Below are positions 1-8,453 of a DNA stretch of 64,000 nucleotides, piece after piece. The stretch's first letter is position 1; every line of letters begins with the position of its first letter. Source of the stretch: Cognaticolwellia mytili. Lineage in GTDB: Bacteria; Pseudomonadota; Gammaproteobacteria; Enterobacterales; Alteromonadaceae. Location: the NCBI RefSeq assembly GCF_002104475.1, contig NZ_NBOF01000004.1, forward strand, positions 1 to 64,000, given 5' to 3'. The notes below the pieces were generated by a model. That model was not told the origin of the DNA. It saw only the letters and a list, made by a program, of their open reading frames with translations, and did no database searches. The translations under genes were made by a program, and so were the position numbers.

Positions 1-31
1 AAAAGCCCGTTACTAATGTGACGGGCTTTTT
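1..31. terminator. Rho-independent terminator hairpin
   Basis: A perfect 10-bp stem (AAAAGCCCGT / ACGGGCTTTT) with a 10-nt loop, flanked by A and T runs so that it could work in both directions. The gene it ends lies outside the window. The sequence after it (ctgtctgacgtttaaa) resembles the sequence after the hairpin at 241-273, so the two look like a duplicated unit. Confidence 0.75.
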
Positions 32-120
32 GCTGTCTGACGTTTAAAGTTTTAAAATATGAATTAGCGTCGCTGGTTCATAGCGAGTGGGAGTTGTTCT
101 CTATTATGTGAGTCCGTTCC

Positions 121-193
121 TGCACATCCATGTGCTTACGGCGCTTGCATGTCCTATGCGTCAGTAGCACACAACTCTTTGCCATCCTGGCAT
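121..193. repeat. cluster of short CATCC-type hairpins
   Basis: Between two terminators lie three small inverted repeats: GCACAT-CC-ATGTGC (122-135), GCAT-GTCCT-ATGC (about 147-159) and TGCCA-TCC-TGGCA (180-192). The same CATCC(A)TG core with different, self-complementary stems occurs near 10.15, 59.7-60.6 and 62.0 kb. I see no reading frame here. The function is unknown; it may be a REP-like dispersed element. Confidence 0.5.
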
Positions 194-240
194 CGTTGCA
201 TTAGAAAATTCATGCACGTCATTGCTAGACTTCTATTCAG

Positions 241-273
241 AAAAGTCCGTTATAGATGTAACGGACTTTTTTT
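241..273. terminator. Terminator hairpin, second copy
   Basis: A 12-bp perfect stem (AAAAGTCCGTTA / TAACGGACTTTT) with a 6-nt loop and a T run of at least six. Both the hairpin and its downstream tail (gcctggcgtttaaa) resemble the terminator at 1-31, which suggests duplication of the segment. From here to 518 there is only AT-rich sequence upstream of ylqF, with no other feature I can support. Confidence 0.7.
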
Positions 274-518
274 GCCTGGCGTTTAAATAACACTTTCAAG
301 CAAATCAAATATCTTTCTATATAGCTAACGAAGATCAATTTCCAACCTTTAATTACTTTAGCAAAGTGGAGTTGTTTAGAATTAAAGTGTCTAGATAATT
401 AAGTGGAACATGCTCTGTATTGAGTTGATATTAATTTAATATTTGCATTCGGCAGCTTTTCTTTTTTATCAGTGATAAAATCTGCCTTATATTATTGAAT
501 AGTTATTAAAGATTTATT

Positions 519-1451
519 ATGGCGATTAATTGGTTCCCAGGGCATATGCATAAAGCCCAGAAAGAGATTAAAGAAATTTTACCTCAAATTGATGTGGTGA
601 TTGAAGTTTGTGATGCTCGTTTGCCTTTTAGTAGCGAAAACCCGATGATCACGGAAATTCGAGGTGACAAGCCTCTAATAAAAATTTTAAACAAATCAGA
701 TTTAGCTGATCCTAAAGTTACTGAACTATGGCTTAACCATTTAGAATCTCAGCATAATGTAAAAGCTATTGCACTTACTACCGAGTCACCGTCAGTAGCT
801 AAAACTATTCCTGCTTTAATTCGAAAATTGGTTCCTAGTAAAGATGAAGCAGGCAAGCAAATTAATGCTGTTATTGTCGGTATTCCAAATGTCGGTAAAT
901 CTACTCTATTAAACACGCTTGTTGGTAAAGCTAAAGCAAAAGTAGGCAATGAGCCTGCTGTAACCAAAGGTCAGCAAAGAATACGTTTAGAAGATGGTTT
1001 ATATTTATATGATACCCCTGGCATGCTTTGGCCTAAAATAGTGAATCAAAATAGTGGCTACCGATTAGCGGTTACTAGTGCGGTTAAAGATACAGCCTTT
1101 GATCACGAAGAGATTGCCTGCTTTGCTGCCGAATACTTATTAGAAGCTTACCCTGAACGATTAAAAGAACGTTACAAGATTGAAGAGCTGCCTGAACAAG
1201 AGGTTGAGCTAATTGAAGCTCTTGGTAAGCGTAGAGGCTGTGTAAGAAGTGGTGGCCATATCGATTTCCATAAAGCCTCAGAGATTTTAATTAACGAGAT
1301 CCGGGATAAAACTTTAGGCGGCATAACGTTTGAGACACCTGAAATGGTGGCTAAAGAAATAGTTCATTTTGAAAAGGTTGAAGCAGATAAAGTTGCCGCA
1401 CGAGAAGCTAAAAAATTAGCACGTGGTAGAGGGCGCCGTAATAAGCGCTAA
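519..1451 (+). CDS. ylqF: Ribosome biogenesis GTPase YlqF/RbgA
   Basis: A circularly permuted GTPase that acts in late assembly of the 50S ribosomal subunit. The permuted order is visible: G4 NKSD at residues 58-61 comes before G1 GIPNVGKST at 121-129 and G3 DTPG at 165-168. The N-terminal WFPGHMHKA segment is typical of the family. The C-terminus is strongly basic (KKLARGRGRRNKR), fitting rRNA contact. The length (310 aa) is slightly longer than Bacillus RbgA because of this tail. The ATG start has only a weak ribosome binding site. A HIT-family gene follows after 25 bases on the same strand. Family assignment is secure; the role in this organism is inferred. Confidence 0.93.
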   Translation: MAINWFPGHMHKAQKEIKEILPQIDVVIEVCDARLPFSSENPMITEIRGDKPLIKILNKSDLADPKVTELWLNHLESQHNVKAIALTTESPSVAKTIPALIRKLVPSKDEAGKQINAVIVGIPNVGKSTLLNTLVGKAKAKVGNEPAVTKGQQRIRLEDGLYLYDTPGMLWPKIVNQNSGYRLAVTSAVKDTAFDHEEIACFAAEYLLEAYPERLKERYKIEELPEQEVELIEALGKRRGCVRSGGHIDFHKASEILINEIRDKTLGGITFETPEMVAKEIVHFEKVEADKVAAREAKKLARGRGRRNKR

Positions 1452-1476
1452 TATGTATAACTTGCAAGGTATTAAT

Positions 1477-1902
1477 ATGAATTCAGAATTTGTTTTACAC
1501 CCACAATTAGCAAATGATTGTTTTGTTATCACTGACTTTCCGTTGTCACGTTTACTATTATGCAATGATAGTGCGTATCCTTGGTTTATATTGGTACCTA
1601 AAATTGACAATGTTCAAGATATTTATCAATTAGATTGGCAAGACCAACAACAGCTATTGAATGAGTCTAGTATGCTTAGTGAAGTACTGATGCAAGAGTT
1701 TAATGGCGATAAAATGAATGTAGCTGCATTAGGTAATGTTGTACCGCAACTGCACTTTCATCATATTGTTCGTTATAAAACTGATCCTTGTTGGCCTAAG
1801 CCTATTTGGGGGCAACAAAAATTGACGCCGTACACTGATGCAGAGCTTATTGAAGTGAAAGAGCGTTTAATGTCTAAATTGGTAGCCATACTTGCTAGTT
1901 AA
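1477..1902 (+). CDS. HIT-family nucleotide hydrolase/transferase
   Basis: A short histidine-triad protein of 141 aa. The HIT signature HFHHIVR lies about three quarters along the chain, where the H-x-H-x-H-like motif forms the active site for cleaving nucleotide phosphoramidates or related nucleotides. Homologues begin close to MNSEFVLHPQLAND, and an AAGGT ribosome binding site lies six bases before this ATG, so I prefer it to an upstream ATG at 1423 that overlaps ylqF. It probably shares a transcript with ylqF. The exact substrate cannot be read from sequence. Confidence 0.85.
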   Translation: MNSEFVLHPQLANDCFVITDFPLSRLLLCNDSAYPWFILVPKIDNVQDIYQLDWQDQQQLLNESSMLSEVLMQEFNGDKMNVAALGNVVPQLHFHHIVRYKTDPCWPKPIWGQQKLTPYTDAELIEVKERLMSKLVAILAS

Positions 1903-1937
1903 AACTAATCGAAACAAAGTTAATGCACTAGGATTTT

Positions 1938-1976
1938 CTTATCTCCCCTACTTATTGATTAAGTAGGGGAGATAAG
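1938..1976. terminator. Long hairpin between convergent genes
   Basis: A perfect 17-bp stem (CTTATCTCCCCTACTTA and its complement) with a 5-nt loop, between the convergent HIT and methionine gamma-lyase genes. It has no clear T run on either side, so it may stop transcripts poorly or act as a 3' end stabiliser. Confidence 0.55.
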
Positions 1977-2016
1977 CCGTCAGGGTTACTTGAATAAAAA
2001 GCCTAATCTATAGCAG

Positions 2017-3228
2017 TTATGCAACAGCTCTTTTATCTGCAGCAACCTCAATTAATGTTAATGATTGTTCCAAATCAGCCAATAGATCTTCAACATTTTC
2101 CAATCCAACAGATATTCTAATTAAGCTATCGCTGATGCCTGCGGCTAGTCGCTCCTCTTGTGTATAAGGCGAGTGTGTCATTGACGCAGGATGCTGAATG
2201 AGTGACTCTGCATCACCTAAACTTACAGCGATAGAAAATAACTTCATTCGATTAATAAATTGACTGCCGCCCGCTAAGTCACTATTAATTTCAAATGCAA
2301 TAACGCCACCTGCTGCTTTCATTTGTTGGCCGATAAATTTATTGCCCGCGTGGCTCTTCAGTCCTGGGTAATAAACTTTAGATACTTTAGAGTGCTGTTC
2401 CAGAAATTCCGCAAGCTTTTGCGCATTACTACAATGACGTTCCATGCGAATAGGTAAGGTTTTTAGGCCTCGCATAATTAGCCATGCATCATGTGGACTA
2501 ATAGTAGCGCCAATATCTTTTAATACAGTCATTTTAATATTCATGATCATTTCGCTACTGCCACAAATAATGCCAGCAACTACATCGCCGTGACCGTTAA
2601 GATATTTGGTTGCACTATGAACAACAATGTCGATACCGTATTTTTTAGGCTGTTGTAATACTGGTGTTAGAAAAGTGTTGTCGACAATTGAGATAATCCC
2701 ATGTTTTTGTGCAATTTTTCCAATAGCTGCTAAATCGTATACTTCAAGATTGGGGTTTACCGGAGTTTCTAGAAAAATAACTTTGGTATTTGGTTTTATT
2801 GCCGCCTCAACTTCTTCTGGATTTGCCATATCTACAAAGCTAACTTCAATGCCCCAGCGTGTTAGTTGGTGGTTCATTAGAGCAAAAGAACAACCATAAA
2901 CTGCTTTTGAAGAAATTAAATGATCACCACAAGATAAATTAGTTAACAAAGCTCCTGAAACTGCGCCCATGCCAGTTGCAGTTGCGGCAGCATCTTCCAT
3001 ATCTTCCATAGCTGCAACACGCATCTCTAATTGCCTGGTTGTTGGGTTGCCTAAACGACTATAGATATAACCATCAGCTTCACCTGCAAATCGGTCAGCA
3101 CCTTGCTGTGCATTGTCAAAGATAAATGTTGAAGTTTGATAAAGTGGTGTAGCCAATGAGCCAAATTGTTCATCATTGATACGACCTGAGTGAATCGCTT
3201 TAGTTTCAATATGCTTACTATCAGACAT
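2017..3228 (-). CDS. megL: Methionine gamma-lyase (PLP enzyme)
   Basis: A Cys/Met-metabolism PLP enzyme predicted to split L-methionine into methanethiol, 2-oxobutyrate and ammonia. The phosphate-binding YSR is at residues 56-58, Asp183 should hold the pyridine nitrogen, and the Schiff-base lysine is Lys208 in SATKYLNGHGD. The sequence VYGCSFA carries Cys113 beside Tyr111, the cysteine that marks true methionine gamma-lyases and is usually Gly or Thr in cystathionine enzymes. Length (403 aa) is normal. An AAGGA ribosome binding site precedes the ATG. It is divergent from a TyrR-like activator, so it is probably induced by an amino acid. A cystathionine or O-succinylhomoserine enzyme is the less likely alternative. 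Confidence 0.85.
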   Translation of the reverse strand: MSDSKHIETKAIHSGRINDEQFGSLATPLYQTSTFIFDNAQQGADRFAGEADGYIYSRLGNPTTRQLEMRVAAMEDMEDAAATATGMGAVSGALLTNLSCGDHLISSKAVYGCSFALMNHQLTRWGIEVSFVDMANPEEVEAAIKPNTKVIFLETPVNPNLEVYDLAAIGKIAQKHGIISIVDNTFLTPVLQQPKKYGIDIVVHSATKYLNGHGDVVAGIICGSSEMIMNIKMTVLKDIGATISPHDAWLIMRGLKTLPIRMERHCSNAQKLAEFLEQHSKVSKVYYPGLKSHAGNKFIGQQMKAAGGVIAFEINSDLAGGSQFINRMKLFSIAVSLGDAESLIQHPASMTHSPYTQEERLAAGISDSLIRISVGLENVEDLLADLEQSLTLIEVAADKRAVA

Positions 3229-3395
3229 GATTTTCCTTCTCTTTCAATATTATTGTTTTTGTTATAATCGCACTAACGCTAGCGGAAATCGCTATTGAAT
3301 TTACTAATAATCAGTACAAGCAAAAAGATTGCCATGATTTATAGTCAATATAAATCAATAAGTTACGGAGTGTAGGTCTTTAGTTTGTCTATTGT

Positions 3396-3413
3396 TGTAA
3401 TAAAAGTATTACG
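3396..3413. promoter_or_regulatory. TyrR-box-like palindrome, site 1
   Basis: TGTAAT-N6-ATTACG matches the TyrR box pattern TGTAAA-N6-TTTACA in both half sites and spacing. It lies in the middle of the gap between the methionine gamma-lyase gene and the TyrR-like gene, nearer the lyase than sites 2 and 3, and could control it. Confidence 0.6.
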
Positions 3414-3507
3414 GTAGTGTGGTTGGGGAGCTAAGCCTATTCACCTCGTTACAATGTTTTAGTGAATTTTGACAGAAATTTAAGGAACTTAAGTTGTTTT
3501 TGCTTGT

Positions 3508-3544
3508 TGTAATAATTATGGTACATTGTAATTTATTTATTACA
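3508..3544. promoter_or_regulatory. Tandem TyrR-box-like palindromes, sites 2 and 3
   Basis: Two boxes stand side by side: TGTAAT-N6-GGTACA (3508-3525) and the perfect dyad TGTAAT-N6-ATTACA (3527-3544), 19 bp centre to centre and so on nearly the same helical face as two turns. The second ends 19 bases before the regulator's ATG, consistent with autoregulation by the TyrR-family product. Confidence 0.65.
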
Positions 3545-3563
3545 TGTTGTTTAAAAGTATATT

Positions 3564-5123
3564 ATGCGTATCGAAATAGCGTCAGAAGATAGAATTGGTA
3601 TAAGTCAGGAAATTTTAGCTGCACTCACGTTACTTAAGCTTGATATAAGTGCTATGGAAGTCGCTACTCAACGCATATTCGTCCACCTTGCATTTACTGA
3701 TATAAGCTTTGCTGATATTGAAAAAGCATTATTAGGTATTTTGGGAGTTAACAATTGTCGAACGATTGATTCATTACCAGCAGAAAGCCGAGAACGGCAT
3801 CTCAGAGCATTATTAAATCGTTTACCTGATGCGATTATAGATATTGATGAAAGTGCCTGTGTGATGGCGTTGAATTTAGCTGGAGAGAAGTTGTTAATTG
3901 CCCATCAGAAAAGCAAAGGTGTAGATCCTATATCTGTGACTAAGCTAAAAGGCTCTCAAGTTACCAGTTTACTTGATATCGAAATAGAACAACCATTGCT
4001 TGATAAAGTGAGCTCGCAAAGTATTGATATTGCGGGGCAAAGTTATATCGCTGAAATTAGCCCAATAAGCGAAAATGAAAGTAATTCAGGGGCGGTAATA
4101 TCGCTAAAATCGATAAGCCGCTTAGGTCGACAAATTGCCATTATACAAACCCGTGATGAGCAGGGCATCGACCATATCATTGGCCACTCTGCGAGTATTC
4201 AACTATTAAAAGAGCAAACAACTCGATTTGCTGAATTAGACTTACCTGTGCTGATTAATGGTGAAACGGGTACTGGTAAAGAGCTTGTTGCTAGAGCTCT
4301 GCATAATGCAAGTTATCGCCATCGTGCGCCGTTTCTTGCGGTTAATTGTGCGGCACTACCTGAGCATTTGTTAGAAAGTGAACTTTTTGGCTATGCCACG
4401 GGCGCATTTACCGGAGCGCAAAAGGGTGGCAAACCAGGACTTTTTGAATTGGCTGAAGGCGGTACGGTATTCTTAGATGAAATTGCTGAAATGTCGCCTT
4501 ATTTACAAGCTAAATTATTACGTTTCTTGCAAGACTTTAAATACCGCCGTTTAGGCGGTACTAAAGAGTTGCATGCAAATGTACGCATTGTTAGTGCTAC
4601 GCATCAAAACTTGTTAACAATGATTGCAAAGCAGCAATTTAGGGAAGACTTGTTTTATCGACTTAATGTCTTGAATTTAAGCTCGCCACCTTTACGAGAG
4701 CGTTCGGAGGATATTGCGCTATTAGCTGAACACTTTGTAATATTGGCAGCTAATCAAATGAATTTGCAACAGCCAATGATCGACCGTGCAGCAATGCAAT
4801 TATTAGTTTCATTTCCTTGGCCGGGTAATATTCGAGAATTGCAGAATGTTTTGTTTCGCGCGGTTGCATTGAATGGAGGTGAAAATATTTCCTCTCAAGG
4901 CATATCTATTGCGCTTGCACAATTTACTCAAAATGAAACCAGTATTGACGCTGTTATTGAAAATGAGGTGAGTAACTGGGCGAGTGCGCAAGCGCAGTTC
5001 GAAAGAAAACTAATTACCGAATTATATCCACATTATCCTACCACACGTAAACTTGCTGAACGACTGCAGGTCTCGCATAATAAAATTGCTATGAAGTTAA
5101 GACAGTTAGATATTAAGTTATGA
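3564..5123 (+). CDS. tyrR: TyrR-family sigma-54-type transcriptional regulator
   Basis: An aromatic or amino-acid-responsive regulator. The order is an ACT-like N-terminus (1-70), a PAS-like region (about 75-190), an AAA+ domain (about 205-430) and a TyrR-type helix-turn-helix at the C-terminus (TTRKLAERLQVSHNKIAMKL). Walker A GETGTGKE lies near residue 233. The GAFTGA loop is intact near 280-285; as I recall, E. coli TyrR has lost this motif and works with sigma-70. Here the protein may still be able to activate sigma-54 polymerase. It is divergent from methionine gamma-lyase, with three TyrR-like boxes between. The two are likely a regulator and target pair; the effector is unknown. Confidence 0.88.
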   Translation: MRIEIASEDRIGISQEILAALTLLKLDISAMEVATQRIFVHLAFTDISFADIEKALLGILGVNNCRTIDSLPAESRERHLRALLNRLPDAIIDIDESACVMALNLAGEKLLIAHQKSKGVDPISVTKLKGSQVTSLLDIEIEQPLLDKVSSQSIDIAGQSYIAEISPISENESNSGAVISLKSISRLGRQIAIIQTRDEQGIDHIIGHSASIQLLKEQTTRFAELDLPVLINGETGTGKELVARALHNASYRHRAPFLAVNCAALPEHLLESELFGYATGAFTGAQKGGKPGLFELAEGGTVFLDEIAEMSPYLQAKLLRFLQDFKYRRLGGTKELHANVRIVSATHQNLLTMIAKQQFREDLFYRLNVLNLSSPPLRERSEDIALLAEHFVILAANQMNLQQPMIDRAAMQLLVSFPWPGNIRELQNVLFRAVALNGGENISSQGISIALAQFTQNETSIDAVIENEVSNWASAQAQFERKLITELYPHYPTTRKLAERLQVSHNKIAMKLRQLDIKL

Positions 5124-5178
5124 ATGTTAATATCTAACTGCATTTTCAAGTGATTTTGGGATATAAAATATTATTTGT

Positions 5179-5979
5179 TTAATCTTCTAGAATTTTATAA
5201 AGAATTTTTTTAACGTTTTGTGGCTCAAATGGTTTGTCACACATTGCGGTGACGCCTTCTGTTAGGATATTTGCTAAGTGGGTGTCATTGCTTTCACTTG
5301 TTACCATCAACACTGGCAAGTGTGATTGCTCGCTTTCATTTCTTATATACTTGGTTAGCTCTTTACCATCGACTTCTGGCATATTGTAGTCAGTAACGAC
5401 TAGGTCATACATATTACCTTTTAATAAGCTGATAGCTTCGCTACCATCGGCAGCTTCAGTGATTTTTAATAGGCCCAAGTTATTTAATACCCGTTTAATA
5501 TGATTTCGAGCCAGGCGGCTATCGTCGACTAATAATACTCTAACTTCATGAACATCAAAATATTCTAGCTCAAGCTCATCAGTAGAAAGTAGGTCAATAG
5601 TTGTATCAATAGCGGTTGCTAAGTGATCGGGAGTAAAAGGTTTAGGTAGTAGAGCAATAACACCAGATTGCTTAAACTCTTCTAAATGCTCACGGCGATG
5701 CTCACTAGTCACTAGCATAAAAGGTGTGTCAGCAATGGTCGGGTTATTTCTAACTTTTTTCAACAAGTCAATCGCCGTACCGTCATCAAAATACATCGCA
5801 CTGGTAATGAGATCTCGTGGGTGTGTTTCAGCGCTAGCATAAGCCTCTGCAATGCTTTTAGCCTCTGATACTTGGGTAATACCTTGCTGTTTTAGTTGCT
5901 TTATAATGATTTTTCTTTGTAAATCAGAAGGCTCAACAACCAGTAAGGATAATTCGTTTGGATTCATAATATGACTCAT
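5179..5979 (-). CDS. Tandem double receiver (REC-REC) protein
   Basis: Two CheY-like receiver domains in one 266-aa chain with no output domain. The second (from about residue 145) is complete: acidic pair in LLVDDSR, phospho-acceptor Asp in VVTDYNMP, switch Thr/Ser in MVTSES and Lys in CDKPFEP. The first (about 10-130) looks degenerate: VVEPSD replaces the acidic pair, and at the phospho-acceptor position the sequence reads DLITSAMYFDDG, with Ala where Asp is expected, although the conserved Lys (LLPKPF) remains. It may serve as a phosphorylation-dependent adaptor in chemotaxis or another two-component route. A second Met at 5967 is an equally possible start. No cognate kinase is nearby. Confidence 0.85.
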   Translation of the reverse strand: MSHIMNPNELSLLVVEPSDLQRKIIIKQLKQQGITQVSEAKSIAEAYASAETHPRDLITSAMYFDDGTAIDLLKKVRNNPTIADTPFMLVTSEHRREHLEEFKQSGVIALLPKPFTPDHLATAIDTTIDLLSTDELELEYFDVHEVRVLLVDDSRLARNHIKRVLNNLGLLKITEAADGSEAISLLKGNMYDLVVTDYNMPEVDGKELTKYIRNESEQSHLPVLMVTSESNDTHLANILTEGVTAMCDKPFEPQNVKKILYKILED

Positions 5980-6003
5980 TATTGTTATCAGAAGAGTGTT
6001 TAT

Positions 6004-6399
6004 CTAGCCACCAACAAACTTGACTTTAAAACCGTTTTTTTCAAGTATTAATTTTATCTCTTCGCGCTTATCACCCTGAATTTCGATAATTTCGCCAACA
6101 ACACTACCGCCTGTACCACAAGTTTTTTTTAATTTTTTGGCCAGCTCTTTTAGTGCTTTTTCATCAAGGCCAAGACCCGAAATGGTAATAACGCCTTTAC
6201 CTTTTCGTCCTTTGGTTTCACGACGTACTTTGGCAAAACCGTCTGATGCTGTTACCGTTTTTTCTGTTGATTGTTTAATCCTTCCTTGTGAGGTTGAATA
6301 AACCAAATCATCATTATTGCTAGCTGAACTGTTATCGTTATCAATAGTTTTGCCAAAAGCGCCGGCTAAATCACTAAGGCTAGAAAATGTTTTTGTCAT
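6004..6399 (-). CDS. yciH: YciH/SUI1-family translation factor
   Basis: An eIF1-like (SUI1) protein of 131 aa. The C-terminal two thirds hold the family features: KVRRETKGRKGKGVITISGL, the KKTCGTGGSV segment and a final NGFKVKFVGG. The N-terminal 40 residues are low-complexity and poorly conserved. E. coli YciH influences start-codon fidelity in vitro. It lies 24 bases upstream of the double-receiver gene on the same strand, so the two may be co-transcribed, although no functional link is obvious. Confidence 0.9.
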   Translation of the reverse strand: MTKTFSSLSDLAGAFGKTIDNDNSSASNNDDLVYSTSQGRIKQSTEKTVTASDGFAKVRRETKGRKGKGVITISGLGLDEKALKELAKKLKKTCGTGGSVVGEIIEIQGDKREEIKLILEKNGFKVKFVGG

Positions 6400-6429
6400 A
6401 ATAGACTCTAATCACCATATTTTAGATAA

Positions 6430-6458
6430 AATAAAACCACTACAAGAGTGGTTTTATT
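6430..6458 (-). terminator. Terminator of etfBA
   Basis: A 12-bp perfect stem (AATAAAACCACT / AGTGGTTTTATT) with a 5-nt loop. On the minus strand it is followed by a T-rich stretch. It sits 30 bases after the etfA stop and before the yciH start. Confidence 0.75.
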
Positions 6459-6488
6459 ATACATGATTTTTCAGGTGAGAATATTAGC

Positions 6489-7415
6489 TTAAAGCTTACT
6501 TTCTAATTCAGGAAGAGCGTCGAATAAATCAGCAACAATACCGTAGTCCGCTACTTGGAATATTGGCGCTTCAGCGTCTTTGTTGATAGCAACAATGATT
6601 TTTGAATCTTTCATACCAGCTAAATGTTGAATAGCACCTGAAATACCAACGGCAATGTATAAGTCAGGGGCAACAATTTTACCTGTTTGGCCAACTTGCA
6701 TGTCGTTAGGTACAAAACCAGCATCAACAGCGGCACGTGATGCACCAATAGCTGCGCCTAGTTTGTCTGCAATACCATCAAGAAGCTTGAAGTTATCGCC
6801 ATTTTGCATACCACGACCACCAGAAATAACAACACTAGCAGCACCTAAGTCAGGTCTTTCAGATACTGAAAGTTCGTCGTTTACGTGGCTAGACGTACCA
6901 GCATCAGTTGCTTTATCTAAAGCAACAACTTCAGCACTACCGTCAGTTGCTACTGCGTCAAAACCAGTAGGGCGAACGGTGATTACCTTTTTACTATCTA
7001 AACTTTGCACGGTAGCAATGGCGTTACCTGCGTAAATAGGACGAACAAATGTGTCGCTACTTTCTACGGCAATAATATCTGAAATTTGTGCAACATCTAA
7101 CAAGGCAGCAACACGTGGCATAAAGTTCTTACCCGTTGTTAATGCTGTTGCAACGATGTGGTCATAGTCAGCTGCTAATTCAGTAACTAACAATGAAACG
7201 TTTTCAGCTAGCTGATGTTCGTATGCTGCGTTATCAGCAACTAATACTTTAGCTACGCCGTTAACTTTGCTTGCTGCATCGGCAACAGCTTGACAGTTAT
7301 AGCCAGCAACTAACAAGTGAATTTCGCCACCCATTGCCTGTGCGGCAGCAACTGTTTTTAAGGTATCAGCTTTTAATTGGCTATTATCGTGTTCGGCAAA
7401 TACTAATACGCTCAT
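6489..7415 (-). CDS. etfA: Electron transfer flavoprotein alpha subunit
   Basis: The FAD-binding subunit of the soluble electron carrier that takes electrons from acyl-CoA and related dehydrogenases to the membrane quinone reductase. The C-terminal FAD domain shows [40 protein letters not shown] and [19 protein letters not shown], all family signatures. Length (308 aa) is normal. Its ATG overlaps the etfB stop by 4 bases, so the two are translationally coupled, with an AAGGTGA ribosome binding site inside etfB. The partner ETF:quinone oxidoreductase is divergent at 8454. Confidence 0.96.
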   Translation of the reverse strand: MSVLVFAEHDNSQLKADTLKTVAAAQAMGGEIHLLVAGYNCQAVADAASKVNGVAKVLVADNAAYEHQLAENVSLLVTELAADYDHIVATALTTGKNFMPRVAALLDVAQISDIIAVESSDTFVRPIYAGNAIATVQSLDSKKVITVRPTGFDAVATDGSAEVVALDKATDAGTSSHVNDELSVSERPDLGAASVVISGGRGMQNGDNFKLLDGIADKLGAAIGASRAAVDAGFVPNDMQVGQTGKIVAPDLYIAVGISGAIQHLAGMKDSKIIVAINKDAEAPIFQVADYGIVADLFDALPELESKL

Positions 7416-8164
7416 GAGATCACCTTCGCTTCATTTTTTAATTTTTCTACTAATTCATCAATACTTTCAACAACAATTCCTGCTTGACGTTCAGCAGGTG
7501 GCGTTACTTTTAATAAAGTAGTACGTGCTGTTAAGTCAAGGCCAAAGTCAGCCGCTGGTTTAACTGCTAGTGGCTTACGCTTTGCTTTCATAATGTTAGG
7601 TAATGAAGCGTAACGAGGCTCATTCAAGCGTAGGTCAGTAGTAACAATAGCAGGCAAGTTTAGAGCAACAGTTTGTAAACCACCGTCAACTTCGCGTGTT
7701 ACGTTTACTTTCTCGCCATCAACATTAACTGCTGAAGCGAATGTACCTTGCGCCATACCGGTAAGTGCTGCAAGCATTTGACCCGTTTGGTTATTGTCGC
7801 TATCGATTGATTGCTTACCAAGAATTACCAATTGAGGCTGTTCTTCTTCAACAACTTTTTGTAATAATTTAGCTACATGTAAAGAGTCTAAGTTTTGGTC
7901 TGTGTCGATTTGAATCGCACGATCAGCACCTAGTGCTAATGCTGTACGTAGTTGCTCCTGACATGATTTATCGCCAATTGATACTGCGATAACTTCTGTT
8001 GCTGTTCCTGCTTCTTTTAAACGAACCGCTTCTTCAACTGCGATTTCACAAAATGGGTTAATTGCCATTTTTACATTAGCAAGATCGACATTTGAGTTGT
8101 CTGCTTTAACACGTACTTTTACGTTATAGTCAATAACGCGTTTGATGGGTACTAATACTTTCAT
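7412..8164 (-). CDS. etfB: Electron transfer flavoprotein beta subunit
   Basis: The AMP-binding subunit of ETF, 250 aa, beginning [20 protein letters not shown] as usual. The ADP/AMP-contact region [20 protein letters not shown] and the recognition-loop region near [22 protein letters not shown] are present; in human ETF this loop docks dehydrogenases. An AGAGG ribosome binding site lies five bases before the ATG. It is first gene of etfBA and is transcribed away from the ETF-QO gene out of a shared region carrying PsrA- and LiuR-like sites. Confidence 0.96.
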   Translation of the reverse strand: MKVLVPIKRVIDYNVKVRVKADNSNVDLANVKMAINPFCEIAVEEAVRLKEAGTATEVIAVSIGDKSCQEQLRTALALGADRAIQIDTDQNLDSLHVAKLLQKVVEEEQPQLVILGKQSIDSDNNQTGQMLAALTGMAQGTFASAVNVDGEKVNVTREVDGGLQTVALNLPAIVTTDLRLNEPRYASLPNIMKAKRKPLAVKPAADFGLDLTARTTLLKVTPPAERQAGIVVESIDELVEKLKNEAKVIS

Positions 8165-8259
8165 CGTTGCCTCTGATTGTGCTTGTTGTTGGTAATATTG
8201 GTTAAACTAAATAAAATTCAGCTTAACGCTATAATTATGGTTTGAAAGACTACTTGTAG

Positions 8260-8275
8260 ATTACGTTTACGTCAA
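8260..8275. promoter_or_regulatory. LiuR-like operator candidate
   Basis: ATTACGTTTACGTCAA is a partly symmetric site built on two ACGT cores six bases apart; a third ACGT follows in phase (8275-8278). From memory, the MerR-family regulator LiuR of branched-chain amino acid breakdown uses a closely similar motif. The position upstream of etfB fits, since ETF serves isovaleryl-CoA dehydrogenase. This rests on motif recall only. Confidence 0.45.
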
Positions 8276-8384
8276 CGTCTTCTGTCGATATCGTCAATCA
8301 AATTGCGCTTAAACAAATATTATCAGTAAATATTGCAATACAGGATAGTATTTACTTCGAAAATATCTATAATGTTGGATGTTA

Positions 8385-8419
8385 TCAAACAGGTGTTTGA
8401 AAATCAAACGTGTGTTTGA
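8385..8419. promoter_or_regulatory. Two tandem PsrA-like operators
   Basis: TCAAACAGGTGTTTGA (8385-8400) and TCAAACGTGTGTTTGA (8404-8419) are perfect dyads of the form TCAAAC-N4-GTTTGA, 19 bp apart. This matches the (G/C)AAAC-N2-4-GTTT(G/C) operator of PsrA, the TetR-type fatty-acid regulator. They lie just upstream of the ETF-QO start and in the shared etf promoter region. No psrA gene is in the window. Confidence 0.7.
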
Positions 8420-8453
8420 ATTCTTCATAAAAAATTGAATGATGGGAGATGTT

